A stretch of 55,567 nucleotides of DNA from Pseudoflavonifractor sp. An44 (GCF_002161675.1 NZ_NFIH01000016.1:1-55567); one strand, 5' to 3'; positions 27,397 to 38,746 are shown, counted from the first letter of the stretch. A program made the numbers and translations. Notes: a model not told the origin generated them from the letters alone.

Positions 27397-27486
27397 GAAG
27401 GGTGCTACCGGTGACGGTTGTCCCCCAGCGTTTACTTAAGAAGTAACCGGAAGTTTGGGAGACTGGCGGTTACTTCTTTTTTATGT
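27397..27486 (+). ncRNA. Putative antisense antitoxin RNA (type I system)
   Basis: A transcript from the promoter at 27362-27390 would start near 27397 and end after the stem AAGAAGTAACCG/CGGTTACTTCTT (27438-27479) with a T-run, giving about 90 nt. Its 3' half is complementary to the last toxin codons and the toxin 3' UTR. This arrangement matches RatA/TxpA-type modules. Its 5' end shares GGGTGCTACC with the toxin mRNA leader. Confidence 0.72.
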
Positions 27487-27559
27487 TCTGAAACAGAGCA
27501 ATTATCCCCACGACTAAAATGCCAATCTGAATCAAATCAGAAAATGTCACATATGTCAC
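27470..27559 (-). CDS. Holin-like type I toxin peptide
   Basis: This is a 29-residue peptide I translated from the reverse strand, starting at GTG: (M)TYVTFSDLIQIGILVVG, then IIALFQNIKKK. It has a short polar start with the SDL-IQ-GILVVGI pattern, one transmembrane helix and a basic tail. These are the hallmarks of the putative holin-like toxin family (Hol_Tox, related to TxpA). AAGGGGG lies 8-9 nt before the GTG and is probably sequestered by facing CCCCC runs in the leader. The promoter is at 27648-27676. The expected action is membrane insertion and growth arrest. That is inferred from the family. Confidence 0.82.
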   Translation of the reverse strand: MTYVTFSDLIQIGILVVGIIALFQNIKKK

Positions 27560-27647
27560 CGGGACCACCCCCTTTCTCAGGGGGCAAGAAGCACCCCCTT
27601 ATGAAGCAGGGGGGACAAACCGCCAACCGTATGGTAGCACCCACATC

Positions 27648-27676
27648 ATGATACCGGATACGACACAAAATAGCAA
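27648..27676 (-). promoter_or_regulatory. Toxin mRNA promoter
   Basis: On the minus strand: -35 TTGCTA, 17 nt, -10 TATCAT. The -35 lies at the edge of the 28-bp terminator repeat at 27673-27700. Confidence 0.68.
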
Positions 27677-27700
27677 GCCCCCAGGCCGTTTGGCCTGGGG
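27673..27700. repeat. 28-bp direct repeat, copy 1, GNAT gene terminator
   Basis: This is identical to 28669-28696. It holds the stem CCCCAGGCC/GGCCTGGGG and acts as a likely terminator of the GNAT gene on the minus strand. The two copies bracket the two-gene GNAT module. Confidence 0.85.
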
Positions 27701-27724
27701 GCTGTTTAGTTTAGTTGTTTTCTC

Positions 27725-28330
27725 CTAGTGTATGTACTTCAACATCTGCACAAGATACTCTCCAGCAAGACCGGTTTCATCTCGATCCAATGTTCTTCTG
27801 TCAAATTCACAAAATCCATTGGAAGAATAAAACTCAATTAACTTCGGCTTGTCCTCACATTCCACATAAGTTACCCTGCCTCCCAGCTCCAGCTGAATTT
27901 TGGACACCTTATCGCAAGCTAACTTCAGTAACTCGTCTCCTGTCATCAAGCAGTTCAAGCCATTGGTGTAGTTCTTTCCCAACTGGGCAATCAGTGGAGC
28001 GGATAACGTGTAAGAGCGAATCGTTGGGTCATATACTGCAAACTTGGCAATTCGTTTCGCCAACGACCCAGATAAGCGATTTTTCTTGACGGTAATATAC
28101 TTATTGGCCAAGGTAAAATACCCGGCTATCTCTGCCTTTCCCCGATAAGATGCATACACAATGTGTGTTTGAGACAAGCTGCGTTTAGAAAACTCCACTG
28201 CCTTCTGAGTGAAGAAATTCTCCACATCTTCATTAAGCGGGCACGAAAAAGAGGAAAGGAGCTCTTTGGTACGTTCTTCTCCAAGCTCCTCCACCATAAG
28301 TTTTAAATTGACAACTTTATACCCCGTCAT
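27725..28330 (-). CDS. GNAT-fold acetyltransferase, candidate toxin
   Basis: The protein has 201 residues. The C-terminal part reads as a GNAT domain end: VTYVECEDKPKLIEFYSSNGFCEF is the motif-B region common in acetyltransferases. The N-terminal half (SCPLNEDVENFFTQKAVEFSKRSLSQTHIVYAS) is like the clostridial GNAT proteins paired with a 55-60 residue partner. It starts 3 nt after that partner gene. Toxic GNATs acetylate aminoacyl-tRNA. Whether this one does is inference. The DNA is visibly AT-richer than the neighbours, suggesting transfer. Confidence 0.7.
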   Translation of the reverse strand: MTGYKVVNLKLMVEELGEERTKELLSSFSCPLNEDVENFFTQKAVEFSKRSLSQTHIVYASYRGKAEIAGYFTLANKYITVKKNRLSGSLAKRIAKFAVYDPTIRSYTLSAPLIAQLGKNYTNGLNCLMTGDELLKLACDKVSKIQLELGGRVTYVECEDKPKLIEFYSSNGFCEFDRRTLDRDETGLAGEYLVQMLKYIH

Positions 28331-28333
28331 CTC

Positions 28334-28504
28334 TCATGCCCCAAACATCTTGCGAATATCCTCTCGGGACGCCTCAGAATGGGACCGTTGCATAACAACG
28401 TCTTTCTGTGACTTTCCTCCTGCATTCTCCAAAGCCCGTACCAGTGCAAGTGCAGATTTTCTGTCCTTGATGTGAATGGTTTTCAAAATGCTCTTGGTGG
28501 ACAT
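28334..28504 (-). CDS. Small partner protein, candidate antitoxin
   Basis: This is a 56-residue protein I translated by hand: it starts MSTKSILKTIHIKDRKSALA, continues with an ALENAGGKSQKDVVMQRSHS segment, and ends REDIRKMFGA. It is basic, probably helical, and has a flexible C-terminal half, as expected for an antitoxin that neutralises its partner. AGGAGG lies upstream. It is followed after 3 nt by the GNAT gene. No named DNA-binding fold is certain. Two inverted repeats at its promoter suggest self-regulation. Confidence 0.68.
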   Translation of the reverse strand: MSTKSILKTIHIKDRKSALALVRALENAGGKSQKDVVMQRSHSEASREDIRKMFGA

Positions 28505-28551
28505 ACCTTGCACCTCCTATCTTACTTTGCTTATCTCTCCATGATATGAAT

Positions 28552-28568
28552 CACAACCTTTAGTTGTG
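28552..28568. promoter_or_regulatory. Operator-like inverted repeat 2
   Basis: A perfect 6-bp inverted repeat CACAAC-N5-GTTGTG lies at the expected transcription start of the GNAT module. Confidence 0.5.
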
Positions 28569-28573
28569 TTCTT

Positions 28574-28595
28574 ATTATATCAAGATTGTTGATAT
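28574..28595 (-). promoter_or_regulatory. GNAT module promoter with overlapping operator
   Basis: On the minus strand the -10 TATAAT is preceded by TGA (extended -10), while the -35 (TGTAAA) is weak. A perfect inverted repeat ATATCAA-N5-TTGATAT (28577-28595) overlaps the -10, an arrangement that would let a bound protein block transcription. Confidence 0.65.
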
Positions 28596-28668
28596 TTTAC
28601 ATGCACGTATTGTCCAAATTTATCACATATTTGTTGTAAACAATTTCTGTAAAACCTATCTTTCAAAA

Positions 28669-28696
28669 GCAAGCCCCCAGGCCGTTTGGCCTGGGG
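28669..28696. repeat. 28-bp direct repeat, copy 2, purL terminator
   Basis: This is identical to 27673-27700. The stem CCCCAGGCC/GGCCTGGGG follows the purL stop on the minus strand and is followed by GCTTGCTTTTG. Confidence 0.85.
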
Positions 28697-28712
28697 ACTT
28701 GTCTTATTTTGT

Positions 28713-31700
28713 TTATTTGAAGTACAGAGCGCCGGACTCGAAGATGGGCTGCATCTTGTCGCCCACGATGTTCACGCCCACATGGGCGCCGCACCGCTCG
28801 GAGTGGCCCATCTTGCCGAACACCCGGCCATCGGGGGAGAAAATACCCTCAATGGCGCACACCGAGCCGTTGGGGTTGCCCACCATGTCCATGGTGGGGG
28901 CTCCGGTGAGGGGGTTGACGTACTGAGTGGCCACCTGGCCGTTGGCGATGAGCTCCCGCACCACACTCTCGGGGGCCACGAAGCGGCCCTCGCCGTGGGA
29001 GATGGCGATGGAGTGCAGGTCGCCCACCTGGCTCTTGAGCATCCAGGGGGACTTCACGGAGGCCACACGGGTGGTGACATAGCGGCTCTGGTGGCGGCCA
29101 ATGGTGTTATAGGTCAGAGTGGGGCAGCTGTCGTCCATGTCCCGAATCTCGCCGTAGGGCACCAGACCCAGCTTGATGAGAGCCTGGAAGCCGTTGCAGA
29201 TGCCCAGCATCAGGCCGTCTCGGTTCTTCAGCAGGTCGTGGACCGCATCGGTGAGCCGGGGGTTGCGGAAGAAGGAGCAGATGAACTTGGCGGAGCCGTC
29301 GGGCTCGTCGCCGCCGGAGAAGCCGCCGGGCACAAAGATGATCTGGCTTCTGGCAATGGCCTTCTCCAACTCCACAGCGGACTGCTGGAGATCCTCGGCG
29401 GTGAGGTTGCGCACCACCACGATCTCCGCCTCCATGCCGGCCCGCACACAGGCCCGGGCGGAGTCAAACTCACAGTTGGTGCCGGGGAACACGGGGATGA
29501 CCACCCGGGGCTTGGCAATGGAGCCGCTGAACACGGCGGGAGAGCGCTTCTCACAGGAGATGGTCTCCACGTCGCCGGACAGGCCCGCGTCGGTGGGGTA
29601 CACGGTCTCCAGCACGCTGTCGTTGAGCTCCAGCAGCTCGGCGATGGGGGCGGTATCGTCGCCAATGGTGACGGCACCGGACTCGTCGGTGTAGCCCAGC
29701 AGCACGCCGCCCTCCACTTCCTCGGTGCACTCGGCAATGATCATGCCGGGACAGGGCGTGTACCAGGGGGCGTTGACGCCGCTCTCAGCGGTAAAGCCCA
29801 CGCCGTTGCCGAAGGCCATCTTCATGACGCCCTCGGCCACGCCGTTCTCCACGGCCCAGGCGGCGGCCACCTTTCCGGTGCGGCACAGGGCGTGGAACTT
29901 CTCAAAGGCGGTGCGGTGTCCGGCGTAGTCGGTGAGGTCGGCCCCGCCGAAGAGGTACACGGGGTGGCCAGCGGCCTTAAACTCCTGGGTGATGACCTCG
30001 CCCGCCTTCACGGGAGCGATGGCAAAGGAGATGAGGGTGGGGGGCACGTCCAGTTCCATGAAGGAGCCGGACATGGAGTCCTTGCCGCCGATGGCGGCAC
30101 AGTTCAGGCCCAGCTGAGCGTCCAGAGCGCCCAGCAGCGCCTGGAAGGGCTTGCCCCAGCGCTTGGCCTCGTCCCGGAGCTTCTCAAAGAACTCCTGGAA
30201 GGTGAGGTAGGCACGGGTGTAGTCGGCGCCTGCGGCCACAATCTTGGCCACGGAGGTGACCACGCTGGCCTGAGCACCCAGATAGGGGTCGGCGCTCATC
30301 CAGTCGGGGTCAAAGCCCCAGGCCATCAGGCTGGCCTGGTCGGTCTCCTGGCCGGGCTCCACGGGGAACAGGGCGGCCATGGCCTGGGCGGGGGTGCGCT
30401 GGGTTTTACCGCCAAAGGGCATGAGCACGCTGCCAGCCCCGATGGAGCCGTCGAACCGCTCGGTGAGGCCCCGGCGGGAGGCGCTCTTCAAGCTGCCGGC
30501 CATATCCCGCAGGGTATTGGCCCCGGCCACAGGCTTCACGGTGCCCTGGGGCACCTCCACCTGGGCGTGCTTGACAGCGCCATTGGTGTTCAAAAAGTCT
30601 CGGCTCAGGTTGGCGATGGTCTGGCCCTTCCAGGTCATGACCATGCGGGGGCTCTCGGTGACCACGGCCACCTGATAGGCCTCCAGGTTCTCGCTCGCTG
30701 CGGCGGCCATGAAGGCGGCGGCGTCCTCGGGGGCCACCACCACGGCCATACGCTCCTGGCTCTCGCTGATGGCCAGCTCGGTGCCGTCCAGGCCGTCATA
30801 TTTCTTGCGCACGGCGTCCAGGTCGATGGTCAGGCCGTCGGCCAGCTCGCCGATGGCCACGGACACACCGCCGGCGCCGAAGTCGTTGCAGCGCTTGATG
30901 AGGCGGGTCACGTCGCCCCGGCGGAACAGGCGCTGAATCTTCCGCTCCTCGGGGGCGTTGCCCTTCTGCACCTCACTGGCCATGGTGGACAGAGAGGTCA
31001 TGTTGTGGCTCTTGGAGGAGCCGGTGGCACCGCCGATGCCGTCCCGGCCGGTACGGCCGCCCAGCAGGATGACCACGTCACCGGGGGCGGGCACTTCCCG
31101 GCGCACGTGGCTGGCGGGAGCGGCACCCACCACAGCGCCGCACTCCATGCGCTTGGCGATGTAGCCGGGGTGGTAGACCTCGGCCACGTGTCCGGTGGCC
31201 AGGCCGATCTGGTTGCCGTAGGAGGAGTAACCAGCGGCAGCGGTCTGGGCAATCTTGCGCTGGGGCAGCTTGCCGGGGATGGTGTCGGAGAAGGGCACGG
31301 TGGGGTCGCCGCCGCCGGTGACACGCATGGCCTGGTGGACATACACACGGCCGGACAGGGGGTCCCGGATACAGCCGCCGATACAGGTGGCAGCGCCGCC
31401 GAAGGGCTCAATCTCGGTGGGATGGTTGTGGGTCTCGTTTTTGAACATGAGCAGCCAATCCTGCTCGGTACCGTCCACCTGGGCGGGGACGTGGATGGAA
31501 CAGGCGTTAATCTCCTCGCTCTCGTCCAGCTCGGGGAGCATGCCCCGCTTTTTCAGGGTCTTGGCGCCGATGGTAGCCAAATCCATGAGGGTCTGGGGCC
31601 GCTTGTCCGCCTTCTCCTGGCCGTACACCTCCACCCGGGCGTCCAGGTAGCGCTGATAGGCGGCCTTCACGTCGTCCCGCTTGACGCTGACGCTGTCCAA

Positions 31701-32411
31701 GTGGGTGGAGAAGGTGGTGTGGCGGCAGTGGTCGGACCAATAGGTGTCCACCACCCGCACCTCGGTGAGGGTGGGGTCACGCCCCTCCTCGTCCCGGAAA
31801 TAGGTCTGGAGGAAGGTCAGATCCGCCAGGTCCATGGCCAGGCCGTACTGGGCCAGCAGCTCTTCCAGCCCCTCCCGGTCCAGCTGGGTGAAGCCGTGGA
31901 GCACAGGCACCGCCTCGGGCACGGGGTACTGGCCCTGGAGGGTCTCGGGCTTGTCCAGACTAGCCTGACGGCTCTCCACGGGGTTGATGAGGTGGCCACG
32001 AATCTTGTCCAGTTGCTCCTCGGTGAGGGTTCCCTCCAGCACGTACACGGTGGCGCAGCGCACGGTGGGGCGCTCGCCGCCGGTCATCATCTGGAAGCAC
32101 TGGGCGCAGGAGTCCGCCCGCTGGTCATACTGGCCGGGCAGGGCCTCCACGGCCACGATGGTGTGGGGCTCCTGGGGCAGCTGGGGCATCTCCTCGTCCC
32201 AAATGCCGTCCACCTGGGGCTCCGAGAGGATGGTGGTGCGGGCGGCGTCGTAGACGCTGCGCTCCACTCCCTCCACGTCGTAGCGGCGGATGACCCGCAC
32301 CCCGGTGAGGGAGTCCACCCCCAGGGGGCCTTTCAGCTCTCCCATCAGGTGCCCTGCCTCCACGTCAAAGCCGGGCTTCTTTTCCACAAAGCAGCGAAAT
32401 ACCTTGCTCAT
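28713..32411 (-). CDS. purL: Phosphoribosylformylglycinamidine synthase, single chain
   Basis: This enzyme makes FGAM from FGAR, ATP and glutamine in purine synthesis. At 1232 residues it is the large fused form rather than the three-part PurLQS usual in Bacillus. Two synthetase halves are followed by a glutaminase domain: PGTNCEFDSARA, the catalytic Cys in LGICNGFQAL, and the HGEGRF His/Glu. Other marks are TWWSDHCRHTTF-like (YWSDHCRHTTF) and NDFGAGG. The ATG at 32411 has GGGAG at 9 nt. It is last in the secA-pgeF-binding protein-purL run. Confidence 0.95.
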   Translation of the reverse strand: MSKVFRCFVEKKPGFDVEAGHLMGELKGPLGVDSLTGVRVIRRYDVEGVERSVYDAARTTILSEPQVDGIWDEEMPQLPQEPHTIVAVEALPGQYDQRADSCAQCFQMMTGGERPTVRCATVYVLEGTLTEEQLDKIRGHLINPVESRQASLDKPETLQGQYPVPEAVPVLHGFTQLDREGLEELLAQYGLAMDLADLTFLQTYFRDEEGRDPTLTEVRVVDTYWSDHCRHTTFSTHLDSVSVKRDDVKAAYQRYLDARVEVYGQEKADKRPQTLMDLATIGAKTLKKRGMLPELDESEEINACSIHVPAQVDGTEQDWLLMFKNETHNHPTEIEPFGGAATCIGGCIRDPLSGRVYVHQAMRVTGGGDPTVPFSDTIPGKLPQRKIAQTAAAGYSSYGNQIGLATGHVAEVYHPGYIAKRMECGAVVGAAPASHVRREVPAPGDVVILLGGRTGRDGIGGATGSSKSHNMTSLSTMASEVQKGNAPEERKIQRLFRRGDVTRLIKRCNDFGAGGVSVAIGELADGLTIDLDAVRKKYDGLDGTELAISESQERMAVVVAPEDAAAFMAAAASENLEAYQVAVVTESPRMVMTWKGQTIANLSRDFLNTNGAVKHAQVEVPQGTVKPVAGANTLRDMAGSLKSASRRGLTERFDGSIGAGSVLMPFGGKTQRTPAQAMAALFPVEPGQETDQASLMAWGFDPDWMSADPYLGAQASVVTSVAKIVAAGADYTRAYLTFQEFFEKLRDEAKRWGKPFQALLGALDAQLGLNCAAIGGKDSMSGSFMELDVPPTLISFAIAPVKAGEVITQEFKAAGHPVYLFGGADLTDYAGHRTAFEKFHALCRTGKVAAAWAVENGVAEGVMKMAFGNGVGFTAESGVNAPWYTPCPGMIIAECTEEVEGGVLLGYTDESGAVTIGDDTAPIAELLELNDSVLETVYPTDAGLSGDVETISCEKRSPAVFSGSIAKPRVVIPVFPGTNCEFDSARACVRAGMEAEIVVVRNLTAEDLQQSAVELEKAIARSQIIFVPGGFSGGDEPDGSAKFICSFFRNPRLTDAVHDLLKNRDGLMLGICNGFQALIKLGLVPYGEIRDMDDSCPTLTYNTIGRHQSRYVTTRVASVKSPWMLKSQVGDLHSIAISHGEGRFVAPESVVRELIANGQVATQYVNPLTGAPTMDMVGNPNGSVCAIEGIFSPDGRVFGKMGHSERCGAHVGVNIVGDKMQPIFESGALYFK

Positions 32412-32425
32412 TGCCACACTCTCCC

Positions 32426-33913
32426 TTATTTATCTTTGTCTTGCTGTTGGATACCAGCGTTTTTATCTTCCACGGACGACCAGATCGTCCACTGATCCAC
32501 ATTCGCATAGAGATTTGACTGGGTGGGGGTCACCCCCGTCACCAGGCCCCACCGCACCAGCAGGGAACCCCGTAAAAAACAGATGGGAGCCAGCGGGGTC
32601 TGCTGGGCAAAGCCCGCCAGATAGGCCTCCAGCTCCGTCTCTCCCCCGGTCCTGCGCCAGGCGTTGAGCAGCTCCTGCACCTCGCTCTGGGTGCCCCCAT
32701 AGCTCAAGGACCCGGTGAGCAGAGCGGTGAGGTCAAAATCCGAAGTGAGCTGCACCTGGCCTAGGTACAAATCAAAATTGCCCCGCTCCAGGGCGGACAC
32801 ATAGTCCTCCCAGGCCAGGGACTTCACGGTTACGGTAAACCCCGCCCCCTCCAGCTGATTGGCCACAGCCTGGGCCACCTGCTGCCGGGTGGAGTTGTCC
32901 TCGTTGACGATGAGGGTGAGGCTCCCCCCGGTAGTCTCCTCCGTGCCCCCCTGGGTCCATTCGGGCAGCTCTCCCCACGCCGGGGAGATGGGCCATGGGG
33001 TGGGGTCCCCATGGCCGGACAGCTGCACCTGCACCAGGCTGTCCCGGTTCAGGGCCGAGGAGATGCGCTGGCGCACCGCGGCGTCGGCACACACCCCTCG
33101 CTGGGTCTGGAAGCCCAGGTAGAGAAGCTGGCTGGTGGGGTAGTCGAACACCTCACAGGTGCCGGAGTAGCCCACCGCCTGGGGGTCGGAAAACTGGGTG
33201 GTGGCCATCCACACCTCGCCGCTGTCAAAGGCGGCCTTGCGCCGGTCCGGGGTGCTCACCTCCACCAGGGGGATGGTCTGGGCGGGCAGGGCGTCCACCT
33301 GGCCGCTGTAAGGGTTGGCCACCAGGGCCCCATCCTGCAACAGGTAGGGCCCGGTGCCCAGGGGGTCCTGTCCCTCCCGCTCCAGCACCACCGGAATATC
33401 CAGCAGGGCGGGCAGGTTGGCGTTGGGGCGGGACAGGGTGATGGTGAGGGTATAGGTCCCGGTCTGGGCCACCCCAGTGACGCCGGACAGGCGATTTTGG
33501 TACCGGGTGGCGGTGCGGGCGGTCTCCAGGGAGGAGACCACATGGGCGGCAGTGAGGGGGGTGCCGTCGGAGAAGCACACCCCCTGGGCCACCTCCACCG
33601 TCCAGGTCAGGCCATCGGACCCGGCGGTGGCCCCGGCAGCCAGCCGGGGCTGGGGCTGGAAACTCTGGTCCAGCTCATACAGGCCCTGGTACACCAATCC
33701 CCCCAGCTCCAAATTCGCCCCGTTGGTGCCCGTGATGGGGTGCATGGTCTGTTTGGGGTCATAGGCCAGGGAGAAGGTCCCGGTCTGGACCGGCTGCACC
33801 GTCCCGGTGGGGGCGGCAGACTGAACCGGGTTCTCCTCCGTGGCGGCGGTACAGCCGGACAGGAGCAGCGCCCCCGCCACGGCCAGGGCCGCTAGTTGGG
33901 TCTTGCGTCTCAT
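32426..33913 (-). CDS. Peptide ABC transporter substrate-binding lipoprotein
   Basis: This is an extracytoplasmic solute-binding protein of the oligopeptide/dipeptide type (SBP family 5), 495 residues. The signal peptide MRRKTQLAALAVAGALLLSG ends in the lipobox Cys. Family features include LVYQGLYELDQSFQPQPRLA and the WTVEVAQGVCFSDGTPLTAAHVV block. No permease or ATPase genes are adjacent, so it is an orphan binding protein. Its ATG overlaps the pgeF stop (ATGA), showing coupling. Confidence 0.88.
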   Translation of the reverse strand: MRRKTQLAALAVAGALLLSGCTAATEENPVQSAAPTGTVQPVQTGTFSLAYDPKQTMHPITGTNGANLELGGLVYQGLYELDQSFQPQPRLAAGATAGSDGLTWTVEVAQGVCFSDGTPLTAAHVVSSLETARTATRYQNRLSGVTGVAQTGTYTLTITLSRPNANLPALLDIPVVLEREGQDPLGTGPYLLQDGALVANPYSGQVDALPAQTIPLVEVSTPDRRKAAFDSGEVWMATTQFSDPQAVGYSGTCEVFDYPTSQLLYLGFQTQRGVCADAAVRQRISSALNRDSLVQVQLSGHGDPTPWPISPAWGELPEWTQGGTEETTGGSLTLIVNEDNSTRQQVAQAVANQLEGAGFTVTVKSLAWEDYVSALERGNFDLYLGQVQLTSDFDLTALLTGSLSYGGTQSEVQELLNAWRRTGGETELEAYLAGFAQQTPLAPICFLRGSLLVRWGLVTGVTPTQSNLYANVDQWTIWSSVEDKNAGIQQQDKDK

Positions 33914-34722
33914 TTCAAACCAATGGCGGCGGCCATGGAGCCCCGGTTGGTGCCCACCTGGCGGTGGCTCCAGAACAGGTCCGGGTGGCAGCTGGTGCAC
34001 AGCTCACACACGCCGATGTTCTCGGTGGGCACGCCCGCCTTTTCCAGGCGCATGGCGTTAATTCCCTTCAAATCCACGGAATACTTGCCGTTTTCCTGGA
34101 TGTGCAGATACTTGAGCACCGGGGTGGAGAAGGCGGACATCATGGCGTTGGGCACGTCCTCATGGGTCTCAAAGCAGCAGGGGCCGATGCCCGGGCCGAT
34201 GGCGGCCAGGATGTTCTGGGGGTCACAGCCGTACACCTCTTCCATCTTGCGCACCACCGCCCCGGCGATGTCGGCGGCGGTGCCCCGCCACCCGGCGTGG
34301 GCGGCGGCCACCACCTGGCGCACCGGGTCATAGTACAAGATGGGCAGGCAGTCGGCGGAAAAGATCACCAGGGTCACCCCGGGCAGGTCGGTGACCAGGC
34401 CGTCGGCCTCATAGGACACCTTCTCGTAGGGGTCCTCTTTCACGTCCGCCTTGGTGATTACCCGCACATGGTTTTCATGGACTTGATTGGACATGGCCAT
34501 CCGGGGCCCTTGGGCCCCGATGGCGGTCAAAAACCGGCGGTAGTTCTCCCGCACATGGTCCGGGTCGTCCCCCCGGCTTACGCCCAGGTTCAGGGACGCC
34601 CACATGCCCTCTGAGATGCCGCCCAGGCGGGTGGAGAAGCCGTGGGCCACTCCCCCGGCCTGTTCCATCTCCTCAGAGGCCAAAAAGACCACAGATTGAT
34701 GTTGCTTCTGGACAATTGTCAT
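33910..34722 (-). CDS. pgeF: Peptidoglycan editing factor PgeF (YfiH/LACC1 family)
   Basis: This is a 270-residue multicopper-oxidase-like protein. E. coli PgeF removes wrongly placed L-Ser from UDP-MurNAc, and related LACC1 proteins act on purine nucleosides. Metal-site motifs are present: the SADCLPI motif (VIFSADCLPILYYD), HAGWRGT, and the C-terminal CELCTSCHPDLFWSHR. It lies 34 nt after secA and overlaps the binding-protein gene. Confidence 0.92.
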   Translation of the reverse strand: MTIVQKQHQSVVFLASEEMEQAGGVAHGFSTRLGGISEGMWASLNLGVSRGDDPDHVRENYRRFLTAIGAQGPRMAMSNQVHENHVRVITKADVKEDPYEKVSYEADGLVTDLPGVTLVIFSADCLPILYYDPVRQVVAAAHAGWRGTAADIAGAVVRKMEEVYGCDPQNILAAIGPGIGPCCFETHEDVPNAMMSAFSTPVLKYLHIQENGKYSVDLKGINAMRLEKAGVPTENIGVCELCTSCHPDLFWSHRQVGTNRGSMAAAIGLK

Positions 34723-34756
34723 GGTGGGTTACCTCCCGGTGATTGGGTCACAAAGG

Positions 34757-37546
<2,790 letters not shown>

Positions 37547-38376
37547 GTTGCGCGCTTCCTTTCTGGTTCAGTGCTTGGGTAGAAAAACCCATTTTAACTT
37601 ATGTAGTATACCATACTCCCCCACGAGAAAAAAGAGGAAATTGAAATTTCAGTATGTTTTGGGCGTTGCCCCACCCAAAAGCCCCCTGACTGGGGCGTGT
37701 GGGTGGGCTTGTCCCTCTGTCTGAGGTGAGTTTAGACCCTGCCAGCCTGTTTTTCGCTCCGCTGGGGTTACTTTCTGATGGGCAGAAAGTAACCAAAGAC
37801 CCACCAAAGGGAGATCCCTTTGGAAACCCCATGTTTTTATGTTTTGTACCGGGTCGAGGCTCAAGTCGGCCCTGGGCCTGGTGGGGCTGGTTGGATGGCT
37901 GGGCATATCTCTGGGCAATTTCTGCTCCGCTGGCAGTTCCCGCTCCTTCCACCAGGGCCTCAGGTCTGGGGGAGCGGCCTCGCCCGGCCGCCGTCGGCCG
38001 GGGTGCGCCACAGGTAGGGCCGAAAACAAGAGAATGGCGCACCACCCCAGCAGCGACCAAAAAGAGAAGCGCTGCTTTCCCTCTTGGTATGGCAAACGCC
38101 CTTCGGCCCGGCCTGGGAAGCAACTCCTCACAGCCCAGAAAAGCGGGGTGGATTCCACAAGGAGGGGGAAGGCCCCTCCTTTGGCGATTCTTTGGTGGCT
38201 TTCTCATCGCTGAGAAAGCCACCCTGCGGAGCAAACCCCGGCTGGCAAGCCTGAAACAGGGGCGGTTCGACGGGTCTGCCTAGCGGCAGACAGCTCCCCC
38301 TGCACCGGGGGTGCTCTGCGCCTGGAGGTGCATCTAAATTCCCACCCCTTTATGCACCACTTTACTGTACAAAATT
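37547..38376. repeat. Mosaic repeat block between secA and symporter
   Basis: No real gene is seen in these 830 nt. Listed from the left: hairpin GGTTACTTTCTG/CAGAAAGTAACC (37766-37794), palindrome CCAAAGGG/CCCTTTGG (37804-37823), the 93-nt GGGCCGAA...TTCGGCCC unit (38017-38109), and an 81-nt unit (38143-38223) with two hairpins that recurs at 45974-46054. The secA promoter (-10 at 37605-37610, minus strand) is at its left edge. Confidence 0.75.
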
Positions 38377-38380
38377 CCCC

Positions 38381-38409
38381 TTGACACTGTCCGCATGTGG
38401 CGGTATAAT
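38381..38409 (+). promoter_or_regulatory. Promoter of the glycine riboswitch transcript
   Basis: -35 TTGACA, 17 nt, -10 TATAAT: a perfect sigma-A consensus. Confidence 0.9.
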
Positions 38410-38439
38410 GTCCATCACAACAAAACAAAAGCAGACGAA

Positions 38440-38614
38440 GCGTGCAGGAAAAGGCCAGGGTCGGCCTACCGAAGGAGTGACACTCTCAGGTTCCCCGGGA
38501 CACGGGGTGAGGACTGTACGTGGATGTAACTCTGGAGAAGCTCAGCAATGAGTGCCGAAGGTGCAACGTGGGGACCGCTGGTTCCCGCCAATCTCTCAGG
38601 CAAAAGGACAGAGG
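38440..38614 (+). ncRNA. Tandem glycine riboswitch
   Basis: Two glycine aptamers stand in series. The first has CCGAAGGAG and CTCTCAGG...GGACTG. The second has GTGCCGAAGGTGCAA and the signature ATCTCTCAGGCAAAAGGACA. The two are joined by a short linker, and a terminator lies downstream at 38678-38718. Glycine riboswitches normally permit expression when glycine is abundant. The downstream gene is a Na+/alanine-glycine symporter, which fits. Confidence 0.9.
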
Positions 38615-38677
38615 AAATCATACGCCGACGCACCCGCTCCCCCGTTGGGGAGTCGGTGCCAGCACCGTCATTTCCTC

Positions 38678-38718
38678 AGGTTGCGGAGTATTCCATCCGC
38701 AACCTGTTTTTGTTTTGT
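38678..38718 (+). terminator. Riboswitch-controlled terminator
   Basis: A 10-bp stem AGGTTGCGGA/TCCGCAACCT is followed by GTTTTTGTTTTG. This is the expression platform of the glycine riboswitch. Confidence 0.88.
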
Positions 38719-38746
38719 CAAAAACAGCTCGAGGAGAGGATTCAAC

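Noticed and set aside
28686-32495. A 1269-codon open frame on the plus strand opposite purL
   Set aside because: It is the mirror of purL. It has a low-complexity His/Gly/Val-rich translation and no ribosome binding site. purL has clear family motifs.
37699-38283. Overlapping open frames on both strands in the secA-symporter gap
   Set aside because: They cross several palindromic repeat units, disagree in frame between repeat copies and lack start signals.
38552-38746. Upstream extension of the symporter gene
   Set aside because: It would translate through the second glycine aptamer and its terminator. The ATG at 38747 has a proper ribosome binding site and gives a normal N-terminus.
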